Source of the DNA: Arthrobacter sp. MYb227
GTDB lineage: Bacteria; Actinomycetota; Actinomycetes; Actinomycetales; Micrococcaceae
Assembly: GCF_002975435.1 (NCBI RefSeq)
Contig: NZ_PCPT01000002.1
Coordinates: 434,001 to 498,000, forward strand
Direction: 5' to 3'
Length of the DNA: 64,000 nucleotides
The position numbers and the translations under genes were made by a program. Shown one piece after another: positions 44,453-53,570 of this stretch. The notes below the pieces were generated by a model, which had not been told where the DNA came from, did no database searches, and saw only the letters and a list, made by a program, of their open reading frames with translations. Numbering within the stretch: position 1 is the first letter of the stretch; every line of letters starts with the position of its first letter.

Positions 44453-45778
44453 ATGACTTCCGCCGATAATTCCCAGCAGACCGTTCCCGCTTCCGTCGAG
44501 CCCACCGCCGCGGACATAAAAGCCCGCCGCGCCGCCCAAGCGGCGCAGGCCGCGGCTCAGGGTGCCCAGCAAATGCGCATCTCCGAATCCCGTGCCAAGG
44601 CCGAGGGGCGTGCACAGGTTCGCCCCACAGCCGAAGGCTGGAAGCAGGCAATGGGCGATGACGGTCGTCCGCAGCTGCAATTTTCCGCCAAGAAGCGCGT
44701 TTCGCAGCCACCGGTACACCTCGCGGACCTTACATTGGCCGAGCGTGCGGACAAGCTCAAGGAATTGGGCCTGCCCGGATTCCGCGCCAAGCAGCTCTCG
44801 GTGCACTACTTCCAGCATTACACCACCGATCCCGAGCTGATGAGTGACCTGCCCAAGGATCGCCGCGCCGAGATCGCCGAAGTCATGTTCCCCAAGCTCT
44901 TGACCGAGGTCAAGCGCCTGGCAACCGACGACGGCCGCACCATCAAGTTCCTCTGGCGTCTCTTTGACGGCTCGTTGGTCGAATCGGTCTTGATGCGTTA
45001 CAGCAACCGCATCACCCTGTGCATTTCCTCCCAGTGTGGCTGTGGCATGAACTGCCCGTTCTGCGCCACCGGCCAAGCCGGATTGACCCGTAACATGTCT
45101 ACCGCGGAAATCTTGGACCAAATCGTCCAGGCCAACCGCGTGATCGTCGAAGGTGGTCTGGGTGGCCAGAAGCACCCCGAAGAGCGCGTGGGCAACATCG
45201 TATTTATGGGCATGGGTGAGCCGCTGGCCAACTACAAGCGCGTCATCAACGCCGTGCGTCGCATGGTTGCCGAAGCCCCCGAGGGCCTGGGCATGAGCGC
45301 CCGTGGCATCACGGTATCCACCGTGGGCCTGGTGCCGGCAATTAACAAGCTGGCCGAGGAAAATATCCCGGTCACCTTTGCACTCTCGCTGCACGCCCCG
45401 GATGACGAGCTGCGCGATGAAATGATCCCGGTGAATTCTAAGTGGAAGGTCGACGAGGCAATTGATGCCGCGTTCAACTACTACGTAAAGACCGGTCGTC
45501 GCGTTTCCATCGAGTACGCCTTGATCAAGGACATGAACGATCACGGCTGGCGTGCGGACATGCTGGCCCGCAAGCTCAACGCGCGTGGCCGTGGCTGGGT
45601 ACACGTGAACCCGATCCCGCTGAACCCGACCCCGGGCTCGGTGTGGACTTCCTCGGAACCCGACGTCACCGCCGAGTTCATTGACCGTTTGGAAACCGCC
45701 GGCGTTCCTACCACGTTGCGCGATACTCGGGGCAAGGAAATTGACGGCGCCTGCGGTCAGCTGGCCGCAGCCGAATAA
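44453..45778 (+). CDS. rlmN: 23S rRNA / tRNA (adenine-C2) methyltransferase RlmN
   Basis: 441 residues from the ATG at 44453. It is a radical-SAM enzyme that methylates A2503 of 23S rRNA and A37 of some tRNAs. CGCGMNCPFCATGQAGLTRNMS carries the CxxxCxxC iron-sulphur cluster motif. GMGEPLANYKRVI is the SAM block, and GACGQLA near the end holds the catalytic cysteine. The N-terminal 85 residues are Ala/Gln-rich and predicted disordered, an extension over E. coli RlmN. Upstream in-frame ATGs (44432, 44444) are possible starts. It is a housekeeping gene that marks the right-hand border of the CRISPR block. Confidence 0.95.
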   Translation: MTSADNSQQTVPASVEPTAADIKARRAAQAAQAAAQGAQQMRISESRAKAEGRAQVRPTAEGWKQAMGDDGRPQLQFSAKKRVSQPPVHLADLTLAERADKLKELGLPGFRAKQLSVHYFQHYTTDPELMSDLPKDRRAEIAEVMFPKLLTEVKRLATDDGRTIKFLWRLFDGSLVESVLMRYSNRITLCISSQCGCGMNCPFCATGQAGLTRNMSTAEILDQIVQANRVIVEGGLGGQKHPEERVGNIVFMGMGEPLANYKRVINAVRRMVAEAPEGLGMSARGITVSTVGLVPAINKLAEENIPVTFALSLHAPDDELRDEMIPVNSKWKVDEAIDAAFNYYVKTGRRVSIEYALIKDMNDHGWRADMLARKLNARGRGWVHVNPIPLNPTPGSVWTSSEPDVTAEFIDRLETAGVPTTLRDTRGKEIDGACGQLAAAE

Positions 45779-45797
45779 TCTCACGTACTTCACCTAG

Positions 45798-45836
45798 ACT
45801 CGAAGGCATCCCATATAGGGGTGCCTTCGAGTTTTT
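45798..45836 (+). terminator. rlmN intrinsic terminator
   Basis: 11-bp perfect stem ACTCGAAGGCA / TGCCTTCGAGT (45798-45808 and 45822-45832) followed by a T-run. Confidence 0.9.
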
Positions 45837-45851
45837 ATGGAGAGTTTTCAC

Positions 45852-46319
45852 ATGTCGCTAGCGGATCCGTTCTTCCTTGATAAATCAGATACCGGCAGCT
45901 GGAAGGCGCTGAACGGCCTTTCAGTGAAAGTCAAAGAAGCCAGCGAGGCGGCAGGTCTTGAAACCAAACTCATTGAATTGCTGAACATTCGGATTTCGCA
46001 ACTCAATGGCTGCTCATTCTGCCTTGATATGCACACTCGTCTGGCGCTGGAGGCCGGCGAAAGTGTGCAGCGCATTGCCGTTCTGACGACCTGGCGCGAA
46101 ACCGAGTTGTTCACCGATCTGGAAGCCGCGGCACTCTCCGTTGCCGAGGCTACAACCGCGCTGCCGGATACCGAGACTCGTATTGCCGAGCTCGCCGCCT
46201 CACGTCTGGTGCTTGATGATGCGCAGTTCTCTGCCATCCAGTGGGCAGCAATCGCCATGAACGCATTCAACCGCGTATCTATTCTTTCGCAGCACCCGGT
46301 GCGCGCTCGCAAGAGCTGA
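45852..46319 (+). CDS. Carboxymuconolactone decarboxylase / AhpD-like protein
   Basis: 155 residues. LNIRISQLNGCSFCLDMHTRLALEAGE is the AhpD-type CxxC...H site (C-S-F-C then H three residues on), which acts as a disulphide reductase or peroxidase in the antioxidant branch of the family. FSAIQWAAIAMNAFNRVSI is the usual second helix block. The ATG at 45852 with GGAGAG about 9 bases upstream is preferred over 45837. It is monocistronic, with terminators on both sides. Confidence 0.88.
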   Translation: MSLADPFFLDKSDTGSWKALNGLSVKVKEASEAAGLETKLIELLNIRISQLNGCSFCLDMHTRLALEAGESVQRIAVLTTWRETELFTDLEAAALSVAEATTALPDTETRIAELAASRLVLDDAQFSAIQWAAIAMNAFNRVSILSQHPVRARKS

Positions 46320-46625
46320 ATTCCGTGGGTACTTCGCCTAGTTCGGAGCAAAACCACTGACTAAAAAATAGATCTAAATGATGGGTATCTGCAAGTGTGT
46401 GGATACCCATCTTTGCTTGTATGGACTTCTGGGTCTTATCCATGCTCATGCGGTTCCTCGGAGAAATCATCTCGCCCAAGCACGCTCCATGTTTTCCGTG
46501 CCGGGCCCGTTGTACTTTGGATTTTTTGGGGTCAAGGGGGCCCAAACGCAGGTCTATTGCTGGCATGTATGTACAAGGTGACGGCCTAGCACCCTCACAT
46601 TTGCCACTTTTGATGTTCTACAGTC
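46320..46625. other. Gene-poor stretch before the phn operon
   Basis: Contains the hairpin at 46380-46411 and no convincing CDS. The rest is upstream sequence of phnD. Confidence 0.5.
46380..46414 (+). terminator. Probable terminator hairpin
   Basis: 10-bp perfect stem GATGGGTATC / GATACCCATC (46380-46389, 46402-46411) followed by TTTG. It is 60 bp after the AhpD-like gene. Confidence 0.65.
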
Positions 46626-46658
46626 CATAACCTGCAGTTAACCTTCGGACACCCTTTG
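46626..46658. promoter_or_regulatory. PHO-box-like triple 11-bp repeat upstream of phnD
   Basis: Three adjacent 11-mers, CATAACCTGCA, GTTAACCTTCG and GACACCCTTTG, share the NNNNACC/CCC core and 11-bp spacing of actinobacterial PhoP boxes (GTTCACC-type units). They lie 88 bp before the phnD start. The match is partial. Confidence 0.4.
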
Positions 46659-46745
46659 ATTCTTTTTGGCTACCTAATGTCTGTGATGAGCGCGGGAAAA
46701 TATGCCCCCCTGCGCCACACAGACTTCGCAAAAGGAACCAACACC

Positions 46746-47663
46746 GTGTCAACTCGCGCCAAGCTTTCCGCAGCCGCCCTCGCCCTGGCGGCCTCCACTC
46801 TTCTTGCCGGCTGTGCAAGTTCCGCCCCGGGCAATGCCCAGACTCCGGAAGCCGCAGCCGGCTTCGCCAAGGATTCTTCAACCTTGGTCTTCGGTGTAGT
46901 TCCCGACTCGGTAGACACCGAGACCAACTACCGCCCACTGATGGACTACCTAGAGATCAAGACCGGTAAGACCGTCGAATACCACGAGTCGACCGACTAC
47001 GCAGCCCTGATCGAGGCCTCTGTGGCTGGCAAGATCGATGTGGCATCCTTCTCCGGATTCACCTACATCACCGCCACCAACAACGGCGCCAAGCTCACCC
47101 CGGTCTCCTCGATCGTCACCAAGGAAGGCCAAGAGCCGGGCTACTACTCGCAGGCAATCGTCCCGGTTGACTCGGAGATTAGCGCGGTTGCCGATTTCAA
47201 GGGTAAGAAGGTCTGCTTCGTTGACCCGTCTTCCACCTCCGGCTACCTCTTCCCCTCCTACAACCTGGGCAAGGAAGGTATCGATGTGAAGACCGATATC
47301 ACCACGGTCTTCGCCGGTAAGCACGACGTCTCGGTCACCAAGACCGCAGAAGGCAAGGAATGCGAGGTTGGCTTCGCCGAAGACAGCGAAGTGGAGAAGA
47401 ACGACAAGGTCAAGGTCGTGGGTGAAACCATGGTTCCGGGCGCCCCGATCGTTGTCTCGCAGAACCTCCCGGCCGATCTGAGCACCGAAGTTGCCGGCCT
47501 GCTCAAGGAACTTTCTATCGATGAAATTGCTGCCGCCGGTGTCAAGGGCGCAGATTCCGAGGGCTTCAAGGCAGTCTTCTTCGAAACCAAGCCGGTAGAT
47601 GACGCCTACTACAACACCATTCGCGACATCTGCAAGAGCACCAACGCCAGCCAGTGCCAGTAA
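46746..47663 (+). CDS. phnD: Phosphonate/phosphite ABC transporter substrate-binding lipoprotein
   Basis: 305 residues. A lipoprotein signal peptide ends in LAGC with C23 as the lipidated cysteine. The mature part shows FGVVPDSVDTETNYRPLMDYLEIKTGKTVEYHESTDYAALIEASVAGKIDVASFSGFTYI and VCFVDPSSTSGYLFPSYNL, the PhnD/PtxB phosphonate-binding pattern (SxTSG motif). The GTG at 46746 has AAAGGA 9 bases upstream. It is the first gene of phnDCE. Ligand may be a phosphonate or phosphite. Confidence 0.92.
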   Translation: MSTRAKLSAAALALAASTLLAGCASSAPGNAQTPEAAAGFAKDSSTLVFGVVPDSVDTETNYRPLMDYLEIKTGKTVEYHESTDYAALIEASVAGKIDVASFSGFTYITATNNGAKLTPVSSIVTKEGQEPGYYSQAIVPVDSEISAVADFKGKKVCFVDPSSTSGYLFPSYNLGKEGIDVKTDITTVFAGKHDVSVTKTAEGKECEVGFAEDSEVEKNDKVKVVGETMVPGAPIVVSQNLPADLSTEVAGLLKELSIDEIAAAGVKGADSEGFKAVFFETKPVDDAYYNTIRDICKSTNASQCQ

Positions 47664-47725
47664 CTAGCTACATCAAGAACTAGCTACCAAGCCAACGCCG
47701 ACGCGGAAAACCAAGGGAAAAGAAC

Positions 47726-48574
47726 GTGAACACACAGTACGCAGTCAAGACCAGCAACCTGACAAAAATCTATGGAGATAAGAAGGCCCTGGCCGGGGTC
47801 GACCTAGAAGTCATGCCGGGAGAAATGGTAGTGCTGCTGGGCCTGTCGGGTTCCGGAAAATCAACCTTCCTGCGCCACATCGACGCACTCGAACGCCCCA
47901 CCGGTGGAGAGGTTCAGGTGCTGGGTACCGACCTGTCCAAGCTTTCGGGCCGTGGATTGCGTCAGCTGCGTTCCAAGGTGGGGTTCGTGTTCCAGCAATT
48001 CGAGCTGGTTCCCTCACTCACGGCACTGGAAAATGTGCTCACCGGTGCGCTCTCCACGCTGCGTGGGCCACGTTTGGGACTTGCCATGTACCCGCGTCGG
48101 CTTCGGCTTAAAGCTCTCGAAACTCTTGAACGTGTAGGTCTGTTGGAATGGGCCTACGAACGTGCAGATACGCTTTCCGGTGGTCAGCAACAGCGCGTGG
48201 CAATCGCTCGTGCGCTGATGCAGGAACCCGAAATCCTGCTGGCCGATGAGCCGGTGGCCTCGCTTGACCCGGAATCCAGCATTGTGGTCATGGACCTGAT
48301 GAAGGAAATCGCCGCCGAGCGTAACCTGACGGTGCTCTGCTCGCTACATCAGGTGGACCTTGCGTTGTCCTGGGCCGATCGCATCGTCGGTCTGCGCCAC
48401 GGCTCGGTGGTACTCGATACCCCGACCGCCGGCTTGAGTCGCGAATCGGTCATGGAAATCTACGGCCAGCTGGCCCCGGTCCCGGAAGCCGCAATTTCCG
48501 ATCTTGAAAATGAACTAAAGAAGGCGGCCGACGCCCGCAACCAGTCACTCGCCGCATCCGGAGCTGCATCCTAA
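47726..48574 (+). CDS. phnC: Phosphonate ABC transporter ATP-binding protein
   Basis: 282 residues. Walker A is GLSGSGKST (residues 39-47), the signature is LSGGQQQR, and Walker B is ILLADEP with VASLDPES after it. The Q-loop region FVFQQFELVPSLTALENVLTGAL is typical of PhnC. The GTG at 47726 has AAGGGA 8 bases upstream. Its stop codon touches the phnE start with no gap. Confidence 0.95.
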   Translation: MNTQYAVKTSNLTKIYGDKKALAGVDLEVMPGEMVVLLGLSGSGKSTFLRHIDALERPTGGEVQVLGTDLSKLSGRGLRQLRSKVGFVFQQFELVPSLTALENVLTGALSTLRGPRLGLAMYPRRLRLKALETLERVGLLEWAYERADTLSGGQQQRVAIARALMQEPEILLADEPVASLDPESSIVVMDLMKEIAAERNLTVLCSLHQVDLALSWADRIVGLRHGSVVLDTPTAGLSRESVMEIYGQLAPVPEAAISDLENELKKAADARNQSLAASGAAS

Positions 48575-50239
48575 ATGAGCATGGCAACACCCCTCAAAAC
48601 CGCAGGAAAACTCGATCTTCGCTCCGGCTCCCTGCCCAAGCCGGCCCCCGAACGCACGGCGGTGGCACTGACCCTGCTGACAATTTTTGCGGTATCGCTG
48701 ATCTCCTTGTGGCAGTCGGGCATCTCGATCACCTCGATGATCGGTTCGGCAGATAACGCCCAACGTTTCTTGGCTCGGGTGGGAACCGTCAGCTTCCCAC
48801 CCGCGGCCGAACTCATCGAACTCACGCTCTTCACCCTGGGACTGGTGCTGACCGGCACGCTACTGGCGGCAGCGCTTTCGGTTCCGGTTGCCTACATCGC
48901 CGCGGCAAACACCACCCCAGGCGGGGCTTGGCAGGCACTGGGCCGCTTCATGACCGTGATCACCCGCGCAATTCCCGACGTCGTCTTTGCCATGGTCTTC
49001 ATCTTGGTCTTCTCCATCGGAGCACTGCCAGGCATCCTGGCCATTGGTTTGCACTCCATTGGCATGATTTCCAAGCTCTTCGCCGATGCCATCGAACAGA
49101 TCGACGAGGGACCACGCCTGGCCATTCGGGCCTCCGGTGGAACCAAAGCCCAGGAATTCTTCGGCGGCATTCTGCCCCAGGTTCTGCCCTCCTGGATTGC
49201 CACGGTGCTACATCGCAACGACATCAACCTGCGCGGCTCGGTCATCCTGGGCTACGTCGGTGTCATGGGTCTAGGGCTGGAAATGTCCTACGCCTTCAAA
49301 TCCCTGAACTACTCGCTGGGCGTTGGCATCGCGATCGTGATGTTCGTGCTCTGTGTGGCCATGGAACTCATTTCCGGTGCGGTCCGCAAGGTCCTGCTGG
49401 GCCAAGGAACCAGCAAGGCGCGCACCGGCAAGAAGACCGCCATTGCGATGACGGTAAATTCCAAGCGCCCCTGGACCGCAGACCGCGTACGCAACCTCGT
49501 ATGGGGTTGGGGCGCCGTAGCCATCGCCCTGGGTGGCGTCTGGGTCTCGAACATCAACTGGAGCGATCTAGTGACCGTATGGCCGAAACTCCCGGCCATC
49601 ATGGCGCAGTTCTTCCCACCAAACTTTGGCTCCTATGATTTTGCTACCATGGCCATGGCCATGGGCAAGACCCTCTCCATCGCTCTTGCGGCAATGGTTT
49701 TGGCCTTGGGTGTCTCGATCATCATTGGTTCGTTCGCGGCGCGCAACGTTGCTCCAACCCCCGGGATCCGTACCGGTTCACGCTTTGGACTGGTGATTAT
49801 CCGCGGCGTTCCCGAAGTCATCCTGGCGATTCTGCTGATTGTGGTGACGGGTCTGGGCAGCCAAGCCGGCATAATTGCCCTGGCCTTCGGCGGCATTGGT
49901 CTGCTGGGCAAGCTGATTGCCGACTCCGTTGAGGAAGTGAACCCCGGACCGCAGAAGGCACTGATTGCCACCGGTGCTAGCCGTCTGCAGACCTACTTCT
50001 CGGCAACCCTGCCGCAAAGCGCTCGAGCCATGGTGGGACACACCTTCTACCTGTTGGATACCAACATTCGTGCCGCAACTATTCTGGGCATCGTGGGCGG
50101 CGGTGGCATCGGTTACTACCTGCTCAACGCGGGTCAGGGCTCGAACTACCCGCTTGTCACCTCGATCGTCATCATGATCCTGTTGACGGTGCTAGCGGTT
50201 GAAGGTTTGGCCATGTGGGTCCGTAAGGTCTTGCGCTAA
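48575..50239 (+). CDS. phnE: Phosphonate ABC transporter permease, two PhnE domains fused
   Basis: 554 residues. Two BPD-type permease units lie in one chain: about residues 25-265 (EAA loop region LFADAIEQIDEGPRLAIRASGGTKAQEF) and about 310-550 (LIADSVEEVNPGPQKALIATGASRLQTYF). Each has 5 to 6 membrane helices. A fused form would act as a monomeric channel instead of a PhnE1-PhnE2 pair. The two halves are diverged, not a recent duplication. ATG follows the phnC stop directly. Confidence 0.93.
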   Translation: MSMATPLKTAGKLDLRSGSLPKPAPERTAVALTLLTIFAVSLISLWQSGISITSMIGSADNAQRFLARVGTVSFPPAAELIELTLFTLGLVLTGTLLAAALSVPVAYIAAANTTPGGAWQALGRFMTVITRAIPDVVFAMVFILVFSIGALPGILAIGLHSIGMISKLFADAIEQIDEGPRLAIRASGGTKAQEFFGGILPQVLPSWIATVLHRNDINLRGSVILGYVGVMGLGLEMSYAFKSLNYSLGVGIAIVMFVLCVAMELISGAVRKVLLGQGTSKARTGKKTAIAMTVNSKRPWTADRVRNLVWGWGAVAIALGGVWVSNINWSDLVTVWPKLPAIMAQFFPPNFGSYDFATMAMAMGKTLSIALAAMVLALGVSIIIGSFAARNVAPTPGIRTGSRFGLVIIRGVPEVILAILLIVVTGLGSQAGIIALAFGGIGLLGKLIADSVEEVNPGPQKALIATGASRLQTYFSATLPQSARAMVGHTFYLLDTNIRAATILGIVGGGGIGYYLLNAGQGSNYPLVTSIVIMILLTVLAVEGLAMWVRKVLR

Positions 50240-50326
50240 ATCTGGGCAGTCTCACGAAACACAAAACCTGCAGGGCTCTTCCCCTGTCAGTTTCCCCCTT
50301 TATGAACCAAGGTCACTCGAAAGCTC

Positions 50327-51436
50327 ATGAGATCCATTCTGAACTTTGTTCCAACCCCGCTGGCCATGGCCTGGCAGGGGCCCGGTCAGCCGCACCAGGT
50401 CATCGCTGTGCCGCATGTGCAGTTAGAAGCCGGGGACGCACTTGTTGAAATCGAATACGCAACCATCTGCGGATCGGATATTCATACGGCCTCCGGACAT
50501 CGGAGTGCAACAGCGCCCCTGGTCTTAGGACATGAACAAGTGGGGCGAGTGGTTGCCACCACCGATGAAGCGGTTCTCAGTGATGGAACTCCATTGGTTG
50601 TGGGGGATCGGGTGATCTGGGGAGTGATTGTCAGCTGCGGGCAGTGCTCGCTATGCCTGCGTGGCTTGAACCAAAAATGTGAGGCCTTGCGCAAATACGG
50701 ACACGAGAAATTGGGCCGTGGCTGGGAACTCAATGGTGGGTTCGCTACCCATGCGCATATCTTGTCAGGAACTGCCATAACAAAAGTTTCCGAACAGATC
50801 CCTGCACCGATTCTTGCCCCGGTTTCCTGTGCCACGGCAACGGCTGCAGCAGCACTGCGCACTTCACGAGAACTGACGCCTATGACGGGTAAAACGGTTG
50901 TAGTTTCGGGAGCCGGGATGGTGGGGCTTGCGATCATTGCGATGGCAGTTTCCCAAGGCGCCATTGTAGTAGCCCTTGACCCACATGTGGAGCGTCGAAA
51001 GCTAGCGGTGAAATTTGGGGCACTGATCGCGCTAGATCCCATCACCGAGCCGCTGGCACCGGCACTGAGCCAGGCGGGACTTGAAGCTCCACTGATCAGT
51101 TTTGAGGCATCAGGTGCTCCGGGCGCCGTGAAATCCTCGATCAGTATGCTGGGCATCGGTGGGGTGGCGGTTCTTGTTGGAAGCGTCAGTCCATCACCGG
51201 AGGTTGGAATTGATCCAGAAGCAGTGGTTCGTAAGCTACTGAAGATTGTGGGGGTACACAACTACCTGACACAGGATCTTGAAGCAGCGACTTCCTTCAT
51301 GGAAAACTCGTGGAACACGCTGCCCTTTGCCGACCTCGTCGGTCCTTCCCTTCCGCTCTCCAAGCTTGATGAAGCCATCGAGGTTGCCAAAAGTGGAGCG
51401 GACGTCCGCGTGGGAATCCACCCCGACCCCGCCTAA
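50327..51436 (+). CDS. Zinc-dependent alcohol dehydrogenase, phosphonate-associated (HpnZ-like)
   Basis: 369 residues. CGSDIHTASGHRSATAPLVLGHEQVGRVV holds the catalytic zinc ligands (Cys and His-Glu), and SCGQCSLCLRGLNQKC is the structural zinc site. YGHEKLGRGWELNGGFATHAHI, CATATAAAAL and the Rossmann VSGAGMVGLAIIAMA match the proposed phosphonate-catabolism alcohol dehydrogenase group (TIGR03366). The position after phnDCE supports this. No phosphonatase, PhnA or C-P lyase gene is nearby, so the substrate is uncertain. Confidence 0.82.
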   Translation: MRSILNFVPTPLAMAWQGPGQPHQVIAVPHVQLEAGDALVEIEYATICGSDIHTASGHRSATAPLVLGHEQVGRVVATTDEAVLSDGTPLVVGDRVIWGVIVSCGQCSLCLRGLNQKCEALRKYGHEKLGRGWELNGGFATHAHILSGTAITKVSEQIPAPILAPVSCATATAAAALRTSRELTPMTGKTVVVSGAGMVGLAIIAMAVSQGAIVVALDPHVERRKLAVKFGALIALDPITEPLAPALSQAGLEAPLISFEASGAPGAVKSSISMLGIGGVAVLVGSVSPSPEVGIDPEAVVRKLLKIVGVHNYLTQDLEAATSFMENSWNTLPFADLVGPSLPLSKLDEAIEVAKSGADVRVGIHPDPA

Positions 51437-51512
51437 ACTCACCGATCCACCGCAAACATTCAGAAACCCAAGGCACAATTAGGGTTTCAGCAAGGCGGGG
51501 AGCGCAGGACAT

Positions 51513-52313
51513 ATGGCACAAACACTGACCAGTGGCGGTGAAACGGTGCTGAGCCGGTATGCCCCGGAAAGCGTCTATCTGCTGGGCGCCGGACGAGCGA
51601 TCCTCTTACAACTGGCCATGCCCCAGGTAGGGTACGGGGTAGCGAGGCATTCAAACTTTGCCGCCAATCCTGTGGGAAGGCTACACGGAACACTGACCTA
51701 TATTTACGCACTGAGCAACGGCACCGATGAACACCGGGCCAAGGTGCGTGAAATCGTCAATACTGCGCATGCACCGGTCAAGGCCTCAGCGGCCAAAGAC
51801 GGTTCACATCCTGCCTATTCCGCACGTGATCCGCGCCTTCAATTGTGGGTTGCGGCAACCCTTTATGACTCGGCAATGCAGATTCACGAGCTAGTGTTCG
51901 AGCCGCTTAGCGAGGAAGAAGCCGAAGAGCTCTTCCAGCAGTATGCGGTGCTGGGTACCGAGCTGGGCATGCCGGCAGGCTTTTGGCCCGCGAACCGTCA
52001 AGAGTTTGCCGCCTATTGGGCGGAAACCAGCTCACAACTCAACGTTGATGAGACGGTACGGGAAGTTGCTACACAGCTACTTGAAGCAAAATCTGCACCC
52101 TTGTGGGTGCGGCTTCTGATGCCGCTGGCCAAACTCATGACCCTGGGATTGCTGGGACCGGAACTGCGTGAGCTCTATGGCTTTAGCTGGAACCACAAAC
52201 AACAACGAGCCATGGAGCGCGTGTTGCGCTGTGCCAAGTTTGGTATGCGCGTGCTTCCGCCAGCAATCCGGCATTTTCCGATGCGCTACTATCTGCGGCG
52301 TCTTGAATCTTGA
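51513..52313 (+). CDS. Oxygenase MpaB family protein (DUF2236)
   Basis: 266 residues. Typical blocks are YLLGAGRAILLQLAMPQVGYGVARHSNFAANPVGRLHGTLTYIYALSNG, AYSARDPRLQLWVAATLYDSAMQIHELVF and LLMPLAKLMTLGLLGPELRELYGFSW. The family includes latex-clearing protein Lcp and the fungal oxygenase MpaB; most bacterial members are untested. The HSNF...RLHGT region is where the proximal heme-binding histidine would be sought. It stands alone, 76 bp after the dehydrogenase gene. Confidence 0.82.
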   Translation: MAQTLTSGGETVLSRYAPESVYLLGAGRAILLQLAMPQVGYGVARHSNFAANPVGRLHGTLTYIYALSNGTDEHRAKVREIVNTAHAPVKASAAKDGSHPAYSARDPRLQLWVAATLYDSAMQIHELVFEPLSEEEAEELFQQYAVLGTELGMPAGFWPANRQEFAAYWAETSSQLNVDETVREVATQLLEAKSAPLWVRLLMPLAKLMTLGLLGPELRELYGFSWNHKQQRAMERVLRCAKFGMRVLPPAIRHFPMRYYLRRLES

Positions 52314-52444
52314 GTCGTCGAATTATTGGCCTTGGATGTGGTTGGTCGTGGTTTTGCCGCGGTTGAAACCTAACTGTTGGAACCGCATATCGACGCATCT
52401 GCTCGATGCTGCCCAAACATGTACACGTGACTTATAGCAAACGG

Positions 52445-53569
52445 TTAGTTGCAGGAAATTTGCGTTGGCGTTAGCAGGGGTTTTGAGATCTTTGCAATGC
52501 TGATATTTGAAACGGAAGCTGATTCCCAGTCTCCTGGGTAAATCGCCACTACGCTGAAACTTACGTTCACCGCACCTCCGAGCAAAAGCTGTAGTAGGCC
52601 ACCCAAAAGACCTACGACGGTACCCAAAAGCCCACCCGCATCGTTAGCAATTGAAAGGGTATATGACGTTGACCCTGCAGGTACTTTGATAGACGCAGTT
52701 TCATCTTTCGCGGTTACGATGATCTTGTATTCTTCCACTGCTACCGGAACGTTTTTTGGTTCTGACCAACGGACAATCACTTCCTGTTTATTTGTGCCTG
52801 CCCCACAGTAAAGATTCGTTGGCGCAGGCATCGTTGCTGCTTGTATCAGCGTTCCTGCGCTGGACGAGGAGCTCCATACTGCAAGTGTTCGCTCGACACT
52901 GTTCGCGGCCGCTAACGGCAGCACAACGGCTAGCGCGGTGAGGATCGTGCCGATTTTTAGCAGTGAAAGTTTTCTGGAAGTCGTGTGAACTTTGGCGTCG
53001 GCGCCTATGGTGACAGAACTTTCAGAATGAAGTGCTGCAGAAGATCCAGGACTATTGTCGTTCGAATCTCTGCGGGGTTCGCGCCGGAAGAAAGCAAGAT
53101 ACAGCAGATAAGCGCACAACAGACCGCCAACGAAGAACGCCCAAGGCTGACTAAACCAGGTCAGCACATAGCCCAAAAAAGGTACGCTGACTATGAGCCG
53201 GTCGGCGCTAGATACCTGGTACGGCTGAAGATCGGCGACGCTATTTGCGTCCCCCTTCAGAACCAAACCTTCGGGCAGATTTTCCACCACGCGGTGCGTA
53301 AGTCGAATGCCATCGGTGTTCACAACCGATACAACTTGTCCGGGAACCACCTCGGCAACCGGTGTAGGTACAGCAAACCCCAATGAACCAGTGGGGATGC
53401 TCGGTCCCATGGAACCCGAAGCAAAGACCAGTGGCTTTAAACCAAATACGAGCGTTAGAACCGCCAGTATTAGGCACAAGGAGCCAAGAGTCGCGCCGAT
53501 GTTTAGTGCCCACCGCTGCCAATGATTTGTCTTTGGGATTGGGTTCGAAGGCTGGTGGTCATTGCGCAT
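52445..53569 (-). CDS. SipW-type signal peptidase fused to a TasA-like C-terminal domain
   Basis: 374 residues. Residues 20-44 are a membrane anchor; ASGSMGPSIPTGS contains the nucleophile Ser (S53), RLTHRVVE the catalytic His that replaces Lys in S26B peptidases (H92), and LKGDANSVAD the third block. A second membrane segment (SQPWAFFVGGLLCAYLLYLAFF) ends the peptidase. After residue 190 a second signal-like segment (LLKIGTILTALAVVLPLAAANSVERTLAVWSSSSSAGTLIQA) resembles the SipW-dependent export signal (hydrophobic core, then a W-x-x-x block). A fibronectin-like part follows (VRWSEPKNVPVAVEEYKIIVTAKDE). It appears to carry its own substrate-like region. Confidence 0.75.
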   Translation of the reverse strand: MRNDHQPSNPIPKTNHWQRWALNIGATLGSLCLILAVLTLVFGLKPLVFASGSMGPSIPTGSLGFAVPTPVAEVVPGQVVSVVNTDGIRLTHRVVENLPEGLVLKGDANSVADLQPYQVSSADRLIVSVPFLGYVLTWFSQPWAFFVGGLLCAYLLYLAFFRREPRRDSNDNSPGSSAALHSESSVTIGADAKVHTTSRKLSLLKIGTILTALAVVLPLAAANSVERTLAVWSSSSSAGTLIQAATMPAPTNLYCGAGTNKQEVIVRWSEPKNVPVAVEEYKIIVTAKDETASIKVPAGSTSYTLSIANDAGGLLGTVVGLLGGLLQLLLGGAVNVSFSVVAIYPGDWESASVSNISIAKISKPLLTPTQISCN

Positions 53570-53570
53570 A

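Noticed and set aside
44426-45793. A 455-residue open frame antisense to rlmN
   Set aside because: rlmN has all its family motifs on the plus strand; the antisense frame is a codon-bias shadow with no recognisable domain.
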